64,000 nucleotides of DNA from JAJDAH01 sp964487605. GTDB taxonomy: Bacteria > Myxococcota_A > Polyangia > Polyangiales > Polyangiaceae. A model generated the notes under the pieces. That model saw nothing but the letters and a program-made list of their open reading frames with translations, did not search any database and was not told the DNA's origin. Location: assembly GCA_964487605.1 (NCBI GenBank), contig CAZARU010000028.1, forward strand, positions 1 to 64,000, read 5' to 3'. The first letter of the stretch is position 1, and each line of letters opens with the position of its first letter. Of this stretch, positions 35,343-43,702 are shown piece by piece. The position numbers and the translations under genes were made by a program.

Positions 35343-36491
35343 TCAGACGGGCGGCTGCGACGTGCAGCCGACGATGATCGAGACCTTGCCCTGCGGATCC
35401 TTCTGCGCGCTGGTGCACGTGTCCGGACAGAACAGGATCTTCGTCGGCGTCGTGTTGTCGTCGTAGTACCAGCCCCAGGGGACCCCGGCACAGGCGGCCT
35501 CGTCGTCGACCTTTCCGACGGGCTGCTTGCCCGTTCCCGCGTCGGCGAGCCCCGACATCGTGAACTCGACGTTGATCTGGGTGGGGTCGACCATCTCGCC
35601 AGAGAGGCTCTCCGGCATGGAGAACTCGCACGCGAGTGCGATCCCCCGGATGGCTTCGAGGGCCTGGATGAAGGCCGTCGGCCCCGACGTCACGTCGAAG
35701 CTCATCATCGTACCGCCAGCCGCCGAGATCTGGTTGAGGAGCGCGAAGTCCGCACCCTGCATGCCCATGGTGTAGATCGGCACGCCCGCCATGTAGGAGT
35801 TCTGGGCGATGCCCGAGAGGGTCCCGCCCGACGTGTCGCATCTCGTGGGCACTCCATCCGTCACCAGGACGCCGATGGTCCGCTCGGTCGGATTCATCGC
35901 CGAGTAGTTGGCGGTGAAGGTGGCGAGACCGATGAGCGCGCCCTGGGTCGGCGTGTTGCCGTTCGGGTTCACGCCACCCATCCACGTGGTGATCGGCGCG
36001 GCGTTGGTCGGGAGCTCCCCCATCGGCACGGCCGGCGTGTTGTAGACGGTACCGTCGCAGGGTCCTTCGCCGCCGAACGACTGGATGGCCACCTTGAGTC
36101 CCGCTGACGCAGGATCGTTCGCGAACGTCGTGATGGCCTGGGAAGCCTGGGTCCACCTGCCGCCGGTGTTCATGCTGCCGGACGCGTCGAGCATGATGTA
36201 CATGGCGACGACGATGCGTTCCGCCTGCTGGGACTCTCCGGCGCAGGCCGAGTCTGCCGTGAGGCCCGCGTCGCTCGCGCCGAACCCACCCTCGAACAGC
36301 ACGCCTCCCTCGAAGGCGGAGGACCCGCCGACTCCGCTCGCCGCAGCTCCACTCGCCCCCGACGAACCACCGGCGCTCGTACCCCCGATGCCCGCCGTGC
36401 CGCCGGCGCCGGCCACCGTCGGGCCCTCGTCGCCCCCACACGCCGCCATCCCCGCGACCGTGACCGCCACCGACCACGCGACCCGCGGCAT
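35343..36491 (-). CDS. VWA-domain lipoprotein
   Basis: From the ATG at 36491 the protein is 382 residues with a short lipoprotein signal (MPRVAWSVAVTVAGMAAC, Cys18). An ATG 19 codons upstream is an alternative. A 45-residue Gly/Ser/Ala linker follows, typical of outer-surface lipoproteins in myxobacteria. The von Willebrand A domain starts at about residue 90 with the metal-ion-dependent adhesion motif MLDASGSM. TPTQGALIGL and VLVTDGVPTRC follow, and the C-terminus holds several Cys (CAGVPWGWYYDD, CPDTC, VGC). It probably binds a ligand or matrix at the cell surface. It stands alone between yajC and a tRNA gene. Confidence 0.82.
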   Translation of the reverse strand: MPRVAWSVAVTVAGMAACGGDEGPTVAGAGGTAGIGGTSAGGSSGASGAAASGVGGSSAFEGGVLFEGGFGASDAGLTADSACAGESQQAERIVVAMYIMLDASGSMNTGGRWTQASQAITTFANDPASAGLKVAIQSFGGEGPCDGTVYNTPAVPMGELPTNAAPITTWMGGVNPNGNTPTQGALIGLATFTANYSAMNPTERTIGVLVTDGVPTRCDTSGGTLSGIAQNSYMAGVPIYTMGMQGADFALLNQISAAGGTMMSFDVTSGPTAFIQALEAIRGIALACEFSMPESLSGEMVDPTQINVEFTMSGLADAGTGKQPVGKVDDEAACAGVPWGWYYDDNTTPTKILFCPDTCTSAQKDPQGKVSIIVGCTSQPPV

Positions 36492-36716
36492 CGCGCTCGA
36501 AAGCGAGGTCGAGGGAGGGGGGGGCACGCGAAGACGGGGGCGATCCATCGAAGGCTCGAGGCACCTGGCCGTCGACGACGACGGCCCGGGTGGAGTCTAC
36601 CCGAGCGCACGCGATCGAACGCCCGGCGGAGTGCGTGGCAGAACGGCGGTCGCGGTGCTGGCGGACTCTTCGCGCGGTGCTGGACTCGCCGGCGCGCCGA
36701 CGAGCCCGCGCTCACC

Positions 36717-36745
36717 TTGACTCCGCACGTTGCGGGAGGTATCCG
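36717..36745 (+). promoter_or_regulatory. Predicted promoter for tRNA-Val (and possibly thrS)
   Basis: TTGACT at 36717-36722 matches the -35 consensus in 5 of 6 positions. Seventeen bases later is TATCCG at 36740-36745 as a moderate -10. The predicted start near 36752 lies about 58 bases before the mature tRNA 5' end. No other promoter-like pair as good is visible in the 318 bases between the lipoprotein gene start and the tRNA. Confidence 0.4.
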
Positions 36746-36809
36746 CCGGGGCCTGTTCTTCGAGGTCACCCCAGTCCGAGGCCACGGGTCATTCGCGCCC
36801 TGGCCGACC

Positions 36810-36881
<72 letters not shown>

Positions 36882-36951
36882 CCCCGCCTGCTGCTCGCAC
36901 GCCTGCGGCGCCACGTCGGCGCCTCGCGCCGTCCACGATGCCCCGGTCTTC

Positions 36952-38919
36952 GTGAACGCGAGGGACTCGCGCCGAACGGCGCGAGAGATCCTCGCCGAAC
37001 AGGGGTCTCTCGCCGACGACACGATCGCCGTCCTTGCCGACGGGCGCGTCGTCGATCTGCACACGCCCATCGATCCGGCCGCGCGAGTCGAGGTCGTCCG
37101 AGCGACGGATCGCGCCGCGCTCGCGGTGATCCGGCATTCGGCCGCACACGTCATGGCCGACGCCGTACAGGCGCTGTTTCCCGGCACGCAGGTGACCATA
37201 GGTCCCGCGATCGACAGCGGGTTCTACTACGACTTCGCGAAGCCGGACGGACCGTTCACGGACAAGGACATCGCGCGCATCGAGAAGGAGATGCGCAAGG
37301 TGATCCAGCAGGATCGCCCGTTCTCGCGACGAGTCGTGACCCGGGCGGAAGCGAAGCAACGCTTCGAATCGATGGGAGAGGCGTTCAAGCTCGAACTCAT
37401 CGACTCCATCCCGGAGGGCGAAGAGATTTCCATCTACGCCCACGGAAGCCGTGGCCGCGCCGACGATCAGTGGATCGACGTGTGCGAGGGTCCCCACGTC
37501 CCCTCCACGGGCGCCATCGGTGCGATCAGACTCCTGAGCGTCGCCGGGGCCTACTGGAGGGGCGACGAGAAGCGGCCGATGCTCCAGCGCATCTACGGCA
37601 CCGCGTTCCCGACGGAGGCGGAACTCGAGGCGCACCTGGCGCGGCTCGAGGAAGCGAAGCAACGAGACCATCGCAAGCTCGGCAAGGAGCTCGAGCTGTT
37701 CACGTTCCACGAGTGGGCGCCGGCCATGCCGTTCTTCCTGCCCCGCGGCGCGTTCGTCTACAATCGACTGGTCGAGTACATGCGCACGCTGTACGTCGAC
37801 TACGGCTACCAAGAGGTCATCACGCCGCAGATCTTCTCGAGGGAGTTGTTCGCGAAGAGCGGACATCTCGCCAACTACCGGGACAACATGTACCTGCCCG
37901 CGGTCGCCGAGACGCTCGACGCGGCGAGGGCGGAGGGCGTCGCGGACGATCGCCTGGAGGCCCTGGCACAGAAGCCGATGAACTGCCCGAGCCACTGCCT
38001 GCTCTTCGGGCAGCGGCGACGCAGCTACCGCGAGCTACCGTGGCGCGTCGCCGACTTCGGCCGGCTCCACCGCTACGAGCGCGGCGGCGTGGTCCACGGG
38101 CTGGCCCGCGTGCGCTCCTTCTGCCAGGACGACGCGCACATCTTCTGCACTCCCGAGCAGATGGAGCAGGAGATCGTCGGATTCAACCGACTTCTCTTCG
38201 AGGTGTATTCGGCATTCGGCTTCGCGGACGTCGCCGTCAAGCTCGCGCTCCGACCCGAACCGCGGATCGGCACCGAGGAGCAGTGGGACCGCGGCGAAGC
38301 TGCGCTGCGAAGCGTGCTCGAGGCGTCGGGCCTCCCGTTCGAGGTCTTGCCCGGCGAAGGCGCATTCTACGGCCCCAAGCTGGAGTTCCACGTGGTGGAT
38401 GCCCTCGGACGGAGCTGGCAGCTCGGCACCATCCAGGTGGACTACGCGGCCCCCGATCGCTTCGACCTCGAATACGTGGGTTCGGACGGCGCCTCGCACC
38501 GCCCCGTGATGCTCCATCGTGCCATCCTCGGCTCGATCGAGCGCTTCTACGGAATGTACGTCGAGCACTGCGCCGGGAAGTTCCCGGTCTGGCTCGCGCC
38601 AGAGCAGGCGGTGCTCGTCACCGTGAGCGAGAAGCAGCTCGAGTACGCGGAGCGGGCCAGGAGCACGCTCGCCGCGCGGGGTCTGCGCGTCGGGCTCGAC
38701 GCGGGTCCCGACAAGCTCGGCGCGAAGATCCGCACCGCTCGGATGATGCGACACCCGTACGTCGTCGTCATCGGCGAGAAGGAAGCGGCGACCGACAGCG
38801 TCAGCCCGCGCGAACGCGACGCGGGTGACCTCGGCTCCATGCCCCTGGCGGCGTTCGCCGACCGACTGACTTCCGAGGCGCGGATTCCGCGTCTCCCCAC
38901 CCCCCCGAAAGGAAGCTGA
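36952..38919 (+). CDS. thrS: Threonine--tRNA ligase
   Basis: The 655-residue class II synthetase. The N-terminal TGS-like region is shortened: the GTG at 36952 is the only in-frame start after the tRNA gene. The editing domain follows with RHSAAHVMADAVQALFPGTQ (zinc-like His site), IGPAIDSGFYYDF and WIDVCEGPHVPSTGAIG. The catalytic core has MNCPSHCLLF (zinc Cys), DFGRLHRYERGGVVHGLARVRSFCQDDAHIF (motif 2) and HRAILGSIERF (motif 3 and the zinc His). The anticodon-binding domain (FPVWLAPEQAVLVTV) ends the protein. The gene lies 70 bases after tRNA-Val and is followed by infC after 10 bases. No T-box leader is seen. Confidence 0.95.
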   Translation: MNARDSRRTAREILAEQGSLADDTIAVLADGRVVDLHTPIDPAARVEVVRATDRAALAVIRHSAAHVMADAVQALFPGTQVTIGPAIDSGFYYDFAKPDGPFTDKDIARIEKEMRKVIQQDRPFSRRVVTRAEAKQRFESMGEAFKLELIDSIPEGEEISIYAHGSRGRADDQWIDVCEGPHVPSTGAIGAIRLLSVAGAYWRGDEKRPMLQRIYGTAFPTEAELEAHLARLEEAKQRDHRKLGKELELFTFHEWAPAMPFFLPRGAFVYNRLVEYMRTLYVDYGYQEVITPQIFSRELFAKSGHLANYRDNMYLPAVAETLDAARAEGVADDRLEALAQKPMNCPSHCLLFGQRRRSYRELPWRVADFGRLHRYERGGVVHGLARVRSFCQDDAHIFCTPEQMEQEIVGFNRLLFEVYSAFGFADVAVKLALRPEPRIGTEEQWDRGEAALRSVLEASGLPFEVLPGEGAFYGPKLEFHVVDALGRSWQLGTIQVDYAAPDRFDLEYVGSDGASHRPVMLHRAILGSIERFYGMYVEHCAGKFPVWLAPEQAVLVTVSEKQLEYAERARSTLAARGLRVGLDAGPDKLGAKIRTARMMRHPYVVVIGEKEAATDSVSPRERDAGDLGSMPLAAFADRLTSEARIPRLPTPPKGS

Positions 38920-38929
38920 AGAACGACCC

Positions 38930-39604
38930 ATGGCGATGAGCCGACGTTTTCAAGGGCGTGAAGCCCAGGGCCCGCAAATCCGAATCAACCATCGCATCCG
39001 CGTTCCCGAAGTTCGTGTCGTGAACGACGACGGCGACATGCTCGGCGTGATGGCGACCTCCGAAGCACTGAAACGAGCGCGCGACGCTGGTCTCGATCTC
39101 GTGGAGGTGAACCCGAAGAGTTCCCCGCCGGTGTGCAAGATCCTCGACTTCGGCAAGTTCAAGTACGAGGAGAAGAAGCGCCAGCGAGAGGCCAAGCGGA
39201 AGCAGACCGTGGTCGAGGTGAAGGAGATCAAGCTCCGGCCGAAGACCGACGATCACGACATCGAGGTCAAGGCCCGCAAGTCGCGAGCTTTCCTCAAGGA
39301 CGGGAACAAGGTGAAGCTCACCGTGCGCTTTCGAGGGCGGGAGATCATGCATCCCCAGATCGCGCACGCGCAGCTCGACCTCATCTTCTCCAAGTGTGAC
39401 GAGCTCGCGAACATCGAGCTCAGGCCCGCGCTCGAAGGGCGCCAGATGTTCCTCATCATGGCGCCGAAGCCCCAGGTGCTGCAGCGCGCCCAGCAGCTCC
39501 GCGCGCAGAGGGAGCGCGACCGCGACGGGGCGAAGAGCGGGACGTCGCACGAGGTCCCGGAGGAAGACGACGACACCGACGACGACGACGGAGCCGAAGA
39601 CTGA
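38930..39604 (+). CDS. infC: Translation initiation factor IF-3 with acidic C-terminal tail
   Basis: The 224-residue protein is longer than E. coli IF-3 (180). The N-terminal domain (GPQIRINHRIRVPEVRVVND, VEVNPKSSPPVCKILDFGKFKYE), the basic linker (KKRQREAKRKQ) and the C-terminal domain (VVEVKEIKLRPKTDDHDIEVKAR, GNKVKLTVRFRGREI) are all intact. Beyond the usual end comes a 45-residue tail that finishes in an Asp/Glu run (EVPEEDDDTDDDDGAED). Myxococcus xanthus IF-3 (Dsg) also carries a long C-terminal extension needed for development. The start is a normal ATG, with GGAAG overlapping the thrS stop region. The expected rpmI and rplT genes are not downstream. Confidence 0.95.
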   Translation: MAMSRRFQGREAQGPQIRINHRIRVPEVRVVNDDGDMLGVMATSEALKRARDAGLDLVEVNPKSSPPVCKILDFGKFKYEEKKRQREAKRKQTVVEVKEIKLRPKTDDHDIEVKARKSRAFLKDGNKVKLTVRFRGREIMHPQIAHAQLDLIFSKCDELANIELRPALEGRQMFLIMAPKPQVLQRAQQLRAQRERDRDGAKSGTSHEVPEEDDDTDDDDGAED

Positions 39605-39624
39605 ACGCCCGACCCGCGTGACGA

Positions 39625-39667
39625 CACCTCGGGTTCAAGGGTGCGAGCCTCGTGCCGTTCCGAGGTG
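39625..39667 (+). promoter_or_regulatory. Nested stem-loop between infC and the channel gene
   Basis: CACCTCGG (39625-39632) pairs perfectly with CCGAGGTG (39660-39667). Inside lies a second stem, GGTGCGA (39640-39646) with TCGTGCC (39650-39656), seven pairs including two G-U and a three-base loop. The structure ends eight bases before the ATG of the downstream gene and could act as an attenuator, a translational control element or an mRNA processing site. It has no T-run. Confidence 0.4.
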
Positions 39668-39674
39668 CGGTTTC

Positions 39675-40778
39675 ATGGCTCCCCGACAGGCGTCCATCGA
39701 CGCGGATCCGGCTCCTCCTGCCCCTCGGGGATGGGGCCACCCGCTGGCCGGCACCGAGGCTTCCGAACAGGACGGACCGGCCCGCGAGACGAGTGGTCAG
39801 GGAGCCCCAGGCCAGGGGCAAGCCGGGCGTGCGCCGCTGGCGGACGCGCTCGGCCCCGGGTCGCGCAACGTCGGCGCCCAGCTCGCTCGAGCCGATCTGA
39901 CCGGGCGCGACCTGTCCGGCGCGGAGCTCTCGGGTGCCGACCTCACGGGAGCCAGGCTCCTGGGCGCCAACCTGACCGGCGCATCGCTGCACGGCGCCTG
40001 TCTCGACGATGCCGACTTCACGGGAGCGGATCTCACGGGAGCGAACCTCTCCGAGGCGTCCGCGAAGCGCGCGGGCTTCGGCCTGGCCAAGCTGGAGAGC
40101 GCCACGCTGTTCGGAGGGTGCTTCTCCGACGCGACGTTCACGGGCGCAAAGCTGCGAGGGGCCGATCTGAGAACCGCGACCCTACAGGGGGCGCGGTTTC
40201 GCGACGCCGACCTGCGCGACGTCGCCGCCGACAGGGCGTCACTGCGTGGTGCCGATCTGGAGGGTGCGGACGTGGCAGGGGCGTCGTTCCCGGATGCAGA
40301 CCTCCGAACGTCGCGGCTGCGCAGGCTCCGAGGCTACGAGTCTGCCGGTTTCCTTCGGACGGACATCCGGGACGTCGACTTCAGCGGCGCCTACCTCGTC
40401 CGGCGCCAGATCATGGATGAGAACTACCTGGAAGAGTTCCGCTCGCGGAGCGTCGCGAACCGAATCGTCCACGCGGTGTGGCTCGTGACCTCGGACTGCG
40501 GTCGGAGCGCGCTCAGGTGGTCCGCCTGGACGCTGGTGATCGCGGGCGCCTTCGGCCTCGCGTACTCCCACGTCGGGATCGACTTCGGCGATCACCCGAC
40601 GGCGTTCAGTCCCTACTACTTCAGCATCGTGACGCTCACGACCCTGGGCTACGGGGACGTGTTGCCCATCACGACGGCGGGGCAGGTGCTGGCCACGGCC
40701 GAGGCTCTCTGCGGCTACGTGATGCTCGGAGGTCTCCTCAGCATCTTCTCGAACAAGCTCGCTCGACGGGCGGACTGA
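39675..40778 (+). CDS. Pentapeptide-repeat / two-helix potassium-channel fusion protein
   Basis: A 367-residue protein with three parts. Residues 1-68 are a disordered Pro/Gly/Gln-rich lead. Residues 70-240 are tandem pentapeptide repeats of the A(D/N)LxG type (ARADLTGRDLSGAELSGADL), which fold as a right-handed beta-helix. Residues 265-367 are a membrane pore with helix 1 at 282-300, a pore loop with the potassium filter TLGYGD at 323-328, and helix 2 at 335-358. It should form a tetrameric channel of KcsA-type topology with large N-terminal cytoplasmic beta-helices as sensor or scaffold. It follows infC and overlaps nothing; an HDOD gene comes five bases later. Channel call is firm, gating signal unknown. 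Confidence 0.85.
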   Translation: MAPRQASIDADPAPPAPRGWGHPLAGTEASEQDGPARETSGQGAPGQGQAGRAPLADALGPGSRNVGAQLARADLTGRDLSGAELSGADLTGARLLGANLTGASLHGACLDDADFTGADLTGANLSEASAKRAGFGLAKLESATLFGGCFSDATFTGAKLRGADLRTATLQGARFRDADLRDVAADRASLRGADLEGADVAGASFPDADLRTSRLRRLRGYESAGFLRTDIRDVDFSGAYLVRRQIMDENYLEEFRSRSVANRIVHAVWLVTSDCGRSALRWSAWTLVIAGAFGLAYSHVGIDFGDHPTAFSPYYFSIVTLTTLGYGDVLPITTAGQVLATAEALCGYVMLGGLLSIFSNKLARRAD

Positions 40779-40782
40779 CGCG

Positions 40783-41619
40783 ATGTTCGGCTGGCTCTCC
40801 CGCAAGCCCTCGGACGCCAAGAAGGAGCTGAAGGCGATTCTCGGGAAGGCGGAGCTCCCGAGCTTTCCCGCGGTCGTGCTCCGCGCCCTGTCCGAGCTCC
40901 GCCACGACAAGTCGACGCCGGAGTCCGTGTCGAAGATCTTGAGCGTCGATCCGGGCGTGAGCGGTCGGCTGCTGAGGCTGACCAACTCGGCATCGAACGG
41001 CCTGCGCCGTGAGGTCAGGAGCGTGGACCACGCGATCGCGCTCCTCGGCAGAGGAGAGGTGGAGGCGCTGTTGCTCGCCGTCGCCTCGCGCGGCGCGTTG
41101 CCGGCGAAGCGCACGGCGGGGTTCGAGCCCGCGGCGTTCTGGCGACTCTCGGCGCGGCGTGCCGCGATCGCGCGGGCCATCGCGGCGCGCGTCCAGCCGG
41201 CGACCAAGAGCGAGTGCTTCACCGCGGGTCTGCTGCAAGACATGGCGATACCTCTCTTGGTCGGGGCGCACGGGGCGAGCTACGAGGCACTGCTGGGCGC
41301 GTCCTCGTCGGGCGGCGAAGACCTCCGCGACGCCGAGCGCGCGTCCCTGGGATGGGATCACGGCGTCGCCGCGGGGTGGCTCGCGACGCACTGGGGCTTC
41401 CCCGCGTCCTTGGTGGACGCCATCGGCGCGCACCACGATGGGGCAGAGAGCGCCGTCCCGGTGGGCGTCGTGCTCACCGCCCGCCTCGACGAGCACGGAC
41501 CCGAAGCGCTCGTGGAACACGCCGTCGCCCTCTGCGGCCTGGCTCCGGACGAAGCGGTGGCCGTGCTGCGGGAAGCCGACGCCCAGGCGACCGAGATCGC
41601 GGCGCAGCTCGCGGCATGA
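40783..41619 (+). CDS. HDOD-domain protein
   Basis: The 278-residue all-helical protein contains the HDOD fold. The early part is LPSFPAVVLRALSELRHDKSTPESVSKILSVDPGVSGRLLRLTNSA, followed by VRSVDHAIALLG and a degenerate HD region (HGVAAGWLATHWGFPASLVDAIGAHHDG). HDOD proteins are catalytically inactive HD relatives that act in signalling and regulation, often with cyclic-di-GMP or kinases. It starts five bases after the channel gene and probably shares its transcript. A convergent Ser/Thr kinase gene follows. No other domain is attached. Confidence 0.85.
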   Translation: MFGWLSRKPSDAKKELKAILGKAELPSFPAVVLRALSELRHDKSTPESVSKILSVDPGVSGRLLRLTNSASNGLRREVRSVDHAIALLGRGEVEALLLAVASRGALPAKRTAGFEPAAFWRLSARRAAIARAIAARVQPATKSECFTAGLLQDMAIPLLVGAHGASYEALLGASSSGGEDLRDAERASLGWDHGVAAGWLATHWGFPASLVDAIGAHHDGAESAVPVGVVLTARLDEHGPEALVEHAVALCGLAPDEAVAVLREADAQATEIAAQLAA

Positions 41620-41626
41620 GGACCGC

Positions 41627-41645
41627 GCCGCGCGCTCAGCGCGGC
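41627..41645. terminator. GC-rich hairpin between convergent HDOD and kinase genes
   Basis: GCCGCGC and GCGCGGC form a perfect 7-bp stem with a five-base loop (GCTCA). It lies directly after the HDOD stop, and the kinase stop codon (41636-41638) starts inside the loop and stem. No T-run follows on either strand. Likely a bidirectional transcription stop. Confidence 0.42.
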
Positions 41646-43048
41646 AACAGATCCTGAGGCAGGAGACCGCCGAAGTACGCGCCGGCGGCGCCCCCGGCGA
41701 GGACCAGCAGCAGCACGATGGCGATCACGCCGCCCCTGCCGGACTTCGGCGCGGCGACGGCCACGGGGGGAATGGACACCTGGTGAGGTGCCTGGGGCAT
41801 CTTCGGAACCGGCGGCGCCGCCGGAACGGAGTCGTTGCGCGCCCGATGGCGACCCGACGGCGAATCGTCCTCGAGCGCCGCGAGGTTCCCGACCATGGGC
41901 GGCTCGGACGGCATGCCCCCTCGACTCCCCGCTCCCAGATCGAGCTCCTGGGCCCAGTTCGGCGCGTTGGCGAACGCTCCGAGGTTCAGCGGGGCGGAGC
42001 CCCCGTCGCGGGGAGACGATGGGGAGCTCGGATCGCTGGCTCGACCGGCTTCGAGCGAAGTGAACTCGAACAGCGCCTGGTTGATGAGCTGCCCGATGAT
42101 CGAGCCCTTCTCGGCTCGCTTCCTCTGCTCGCCGTCTTCGACCGTGCTCCGCACCATGGCGCCCACGTCGAACGACGAGACGGGGCGCCCGGTCGAGAAG
42201 AGCACCGTCGTGAGATCGGTCGCGAGGTGCTGCGCAGACTGGTAGCGCTCGTCGGGATTGCGCGCGAGCGCGCTGGCGAGGACCGTCTCGAGGTCCGGAG
42301 GTACGTTGGGGTTGTACTGGCGGATGGGCGGGACCCGCGCCGCCTGCACCTGACGTACCGTCTCGAGGTCGGTGTCACCGAGGAACAAGCGCCGGCCGGC
42401 GAGGATTTCCCAGAGGATGATCCCCACGGCGAAGACGTCCGTGCGGTGATCGATCTCCTGGCCGAGCGCCGCCTCCGGCGAGAGGTAGCTGAACTTCCCC
42501 TTGATGATGCCCGGTTCGCTGCGTTCGAGCTGGCTGTTCGCGCGTGCGAGCCCGAAGTCGACGATCTTGACCTCGCCGTAACGGGTGAGCAGCACGTTCG
42601 GCGGCGACATGTCGCGGTGCACGATGCCCAGCGGGCGTCCGTCAGGGCCGGACAGGCGGTGCGCGTAGTCGAGCCCTTCGCAAATCTTGATGCAGATGTG
42701 ACACGCCTCTTCGACGGGAAACGACGTGCCGCGCCTGCGCGTCCACTCGATGACGGCCTTGAGATCCGCCCCCTCCACGTACTCCATGACGATGAAGTAC
42801 GTGTTGTCGCCGACGCCGATGTCGAAGACCTGCACGCAGTTCGAGTGACTCAGCGTCGCGCTGACGCGCGCCTCGTCCAGGAACATCCCGATGAACTTCT
42901 TCTTCTCGGAGAGGTGCGGCAGGACGCGCTTGATGGCGACGACCTTCTTGAATCCCTCCAGGCCCGCGCTCTCCGCGCGATACACTTCCGCCATGCCGCC
43001 AGCGGCGATCCTCTCGATGACGCGGTACCGCTGCTGCTGCTGCGACAT
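41636..43048 (-). CDS. Serine/threonine protein kinase with C-terminal membrane anchor
   Basis: The 470-residue eukaryote-like kinase has a Gly-rich loop (IAAGGMAEVYRA, 14-25), the ATP-binding Lys40 in VAIKR, the catalytic loop IVHRDMSPPNVLL (142-154), DFGLA at 164-168, and SPEAALGQEIDHRTDVFAVGIILWEI. All catalytic residues are present, and it is an RD kinase. Residues 300-440 are a low-complexity Ser/Pro/Asp linker. One hydrophobic helix (about 441-462) ends the protein, leaving almost no extracytoplasmic sensor domain. It is probably a membrane-tethered signalling kinase. It is single-gene, convergent with HDOD and divergent from a small membrane protein gene. Confidence 0.93.
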   Translation of the reverse strand: MSQQQQRYRVIERIAAGGMAEVYRAESAGLEGFKKVVAIKRVLPHLSEKKKFIGMFLDEARVSATLSHSNCVQVFDIGVGDNTYFIVMEYVEGADLKAVIEWTRRRGTSFPVEEACHICIKICEGLDYAHRLSGPDGRPLGIVHRDMSPPNVLLTRYGEVKIVDFGLARANSQLERSEPGIIKGKFSYLSPEAALGQEIDHRTDVFAVGIILWEILAGRRLFLGDTDLETVRQVQAARVPPIRQYNPNVPPDLETVLASALARNPDERYQSAQHLATDLTTVLFSTGRPVSSFDVGAMVRSTVEDGEQRKRAEKGSIIGQLINQALFEFTSLEAGRASDPSSPSSPRDGGSAPLNLGAFANAPNWAQELDLGAGSRGGMPSEPPMVGNLAALEDDSPSGRHRARNDSVPAAPPVPKMPQAPHQVSIPPVAVAAPKSGRGGVIAIVLLLVLAGGAAGAYFGGLLPQDLLPR

Positions 43049-43375
43049 GAACGCCGAACGGCTGGGCGAGCCTAGGGCCCGCTCCGATCACGGTCAAGAA
43101 GCGGTCCGGGATCAGTCGGTTCGGCGCACGAGGTCATGAAGCAACCCGAAGTGGCCCGGGAACTCCGGGTCGAATCGCAGCGTGCAGCAGCTCGTGGGCA
43201 GCACCGCCCGGGTCGCGCTTAGGCACCGCGTCGCGACTCCACACCGAGGACGCCGCGTCAAGAGACGCGGCCGACGAACAGGAGCACGCGCGCGGCCCAC
43301 GGAGACGAAGCCCAGCAGCCTCGCGGAGTGCCTGACGGCTTGACCCGCTCTCGGGTAACCGTCAGAGTGACCGCA
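43049..43375. other. Divergent intergenic region with two hairpins
   Basis: These 327 bases separate the kinase gene from the small membrane protein gene. No convincing gene was found on either strand. A 7-bp hairpin, CCGCGTC-AAGA-GACGCGG, lies at 43253-43270. A larger nested hairpin is described separately at 43332-43365. Promoters for both flanking genes must lie here, but I cannot place them with confidence. Confidence 0.5.
43332..43365 (+). promoter_or_regulatory. Nested hairpin immediately upstream of a small membrane protein gene
   Basis: CTGACGG (43332-43338) pairs with CCGTCAG (43359-43365). Inside it ACCCG (43343-43347) pairs with CGGGT (43352-43356) around a CTCT loop. The base of the structure ends ten bases before the ATG at 43376, where a ribosome site would be, so a translational control role is possible. 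Confidence 0.35.
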
Positions 43376-43702
43376 ATGAGCCGCCACGCCGCCGAAGCCA
43401 GCGACCCGCACGCCATTCCGCCAACCGTTCACAGCGTCTCCGATCGACACGACGGCGGCGAGCTCGACCCGGACGAGCCGCGCTCGCCGGCGTGGCTCCC
43501 GCTGCTCGGTGGCGCGCTCTTCCTGATGGGCGGGCTCGCGCTGGCGGTGATGCAGCCGGCAGGGCGCACCGCGGAGGAGCTCGCCGCAGAGGCGGTGGAG
43601 GAAGCCAAGGCACTCGCTCCGCCGCCGCCGCCAGCTCCAGTTGAGCCGGCGCCCGCGGCGGCCGCGCCACAGCCCGGTGCGGCACCTCGCCTCGGCGGTT
43701 GA
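43376..43702 (+). CDS. Small single-span membrane protein
   Basis: A 108-residue protein with an N-terminal polar segment of about 45 residues, rich in Asp, Glu, His and Pro. One clear transmembrane helix (WLPLLGGALFLMGGLALAVM, about 48-67) follows, then a short helical stretch and a Pro/Ala-rich C-terminus ending GAAPRLGG. The n-region charge and absence of a cleavage site suggest a bitopic inner-membrane protein. No family recognised. The ATG at 43376 is chosen over an earlier possible start (43328) because it lies just after a stem-loop; the ribosome site is weak. It precedes tRNA-Ala on the same strand. Confidence 0.5.
   Translation: MSRHAAEASDPHAIPPTVHSVSDRHDGGELDPDEPRSPAWLPLLGGALFLMGGLALAVMQPAGRTAEELAAEAVEEAKALAPPPPPAPVEPAPAAAAPQPGAAPRLGG

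Noticed and set aside
36597..36785. Minus-strand 62-codon frame beginning GTG GCC TCG GAC TGG
   Set aside because: No ribosome site or domain, and the composition is typical of GC-rich intergenic DNA; the region also holds the predicted tRNA promoter on the other strand.
36882..36951. T-box or other riboswitch upstream of thrS
   Set aside because: Only 70 bases separate the tRNA gene and thrS; no T-box sequence or specifier structure is visible.
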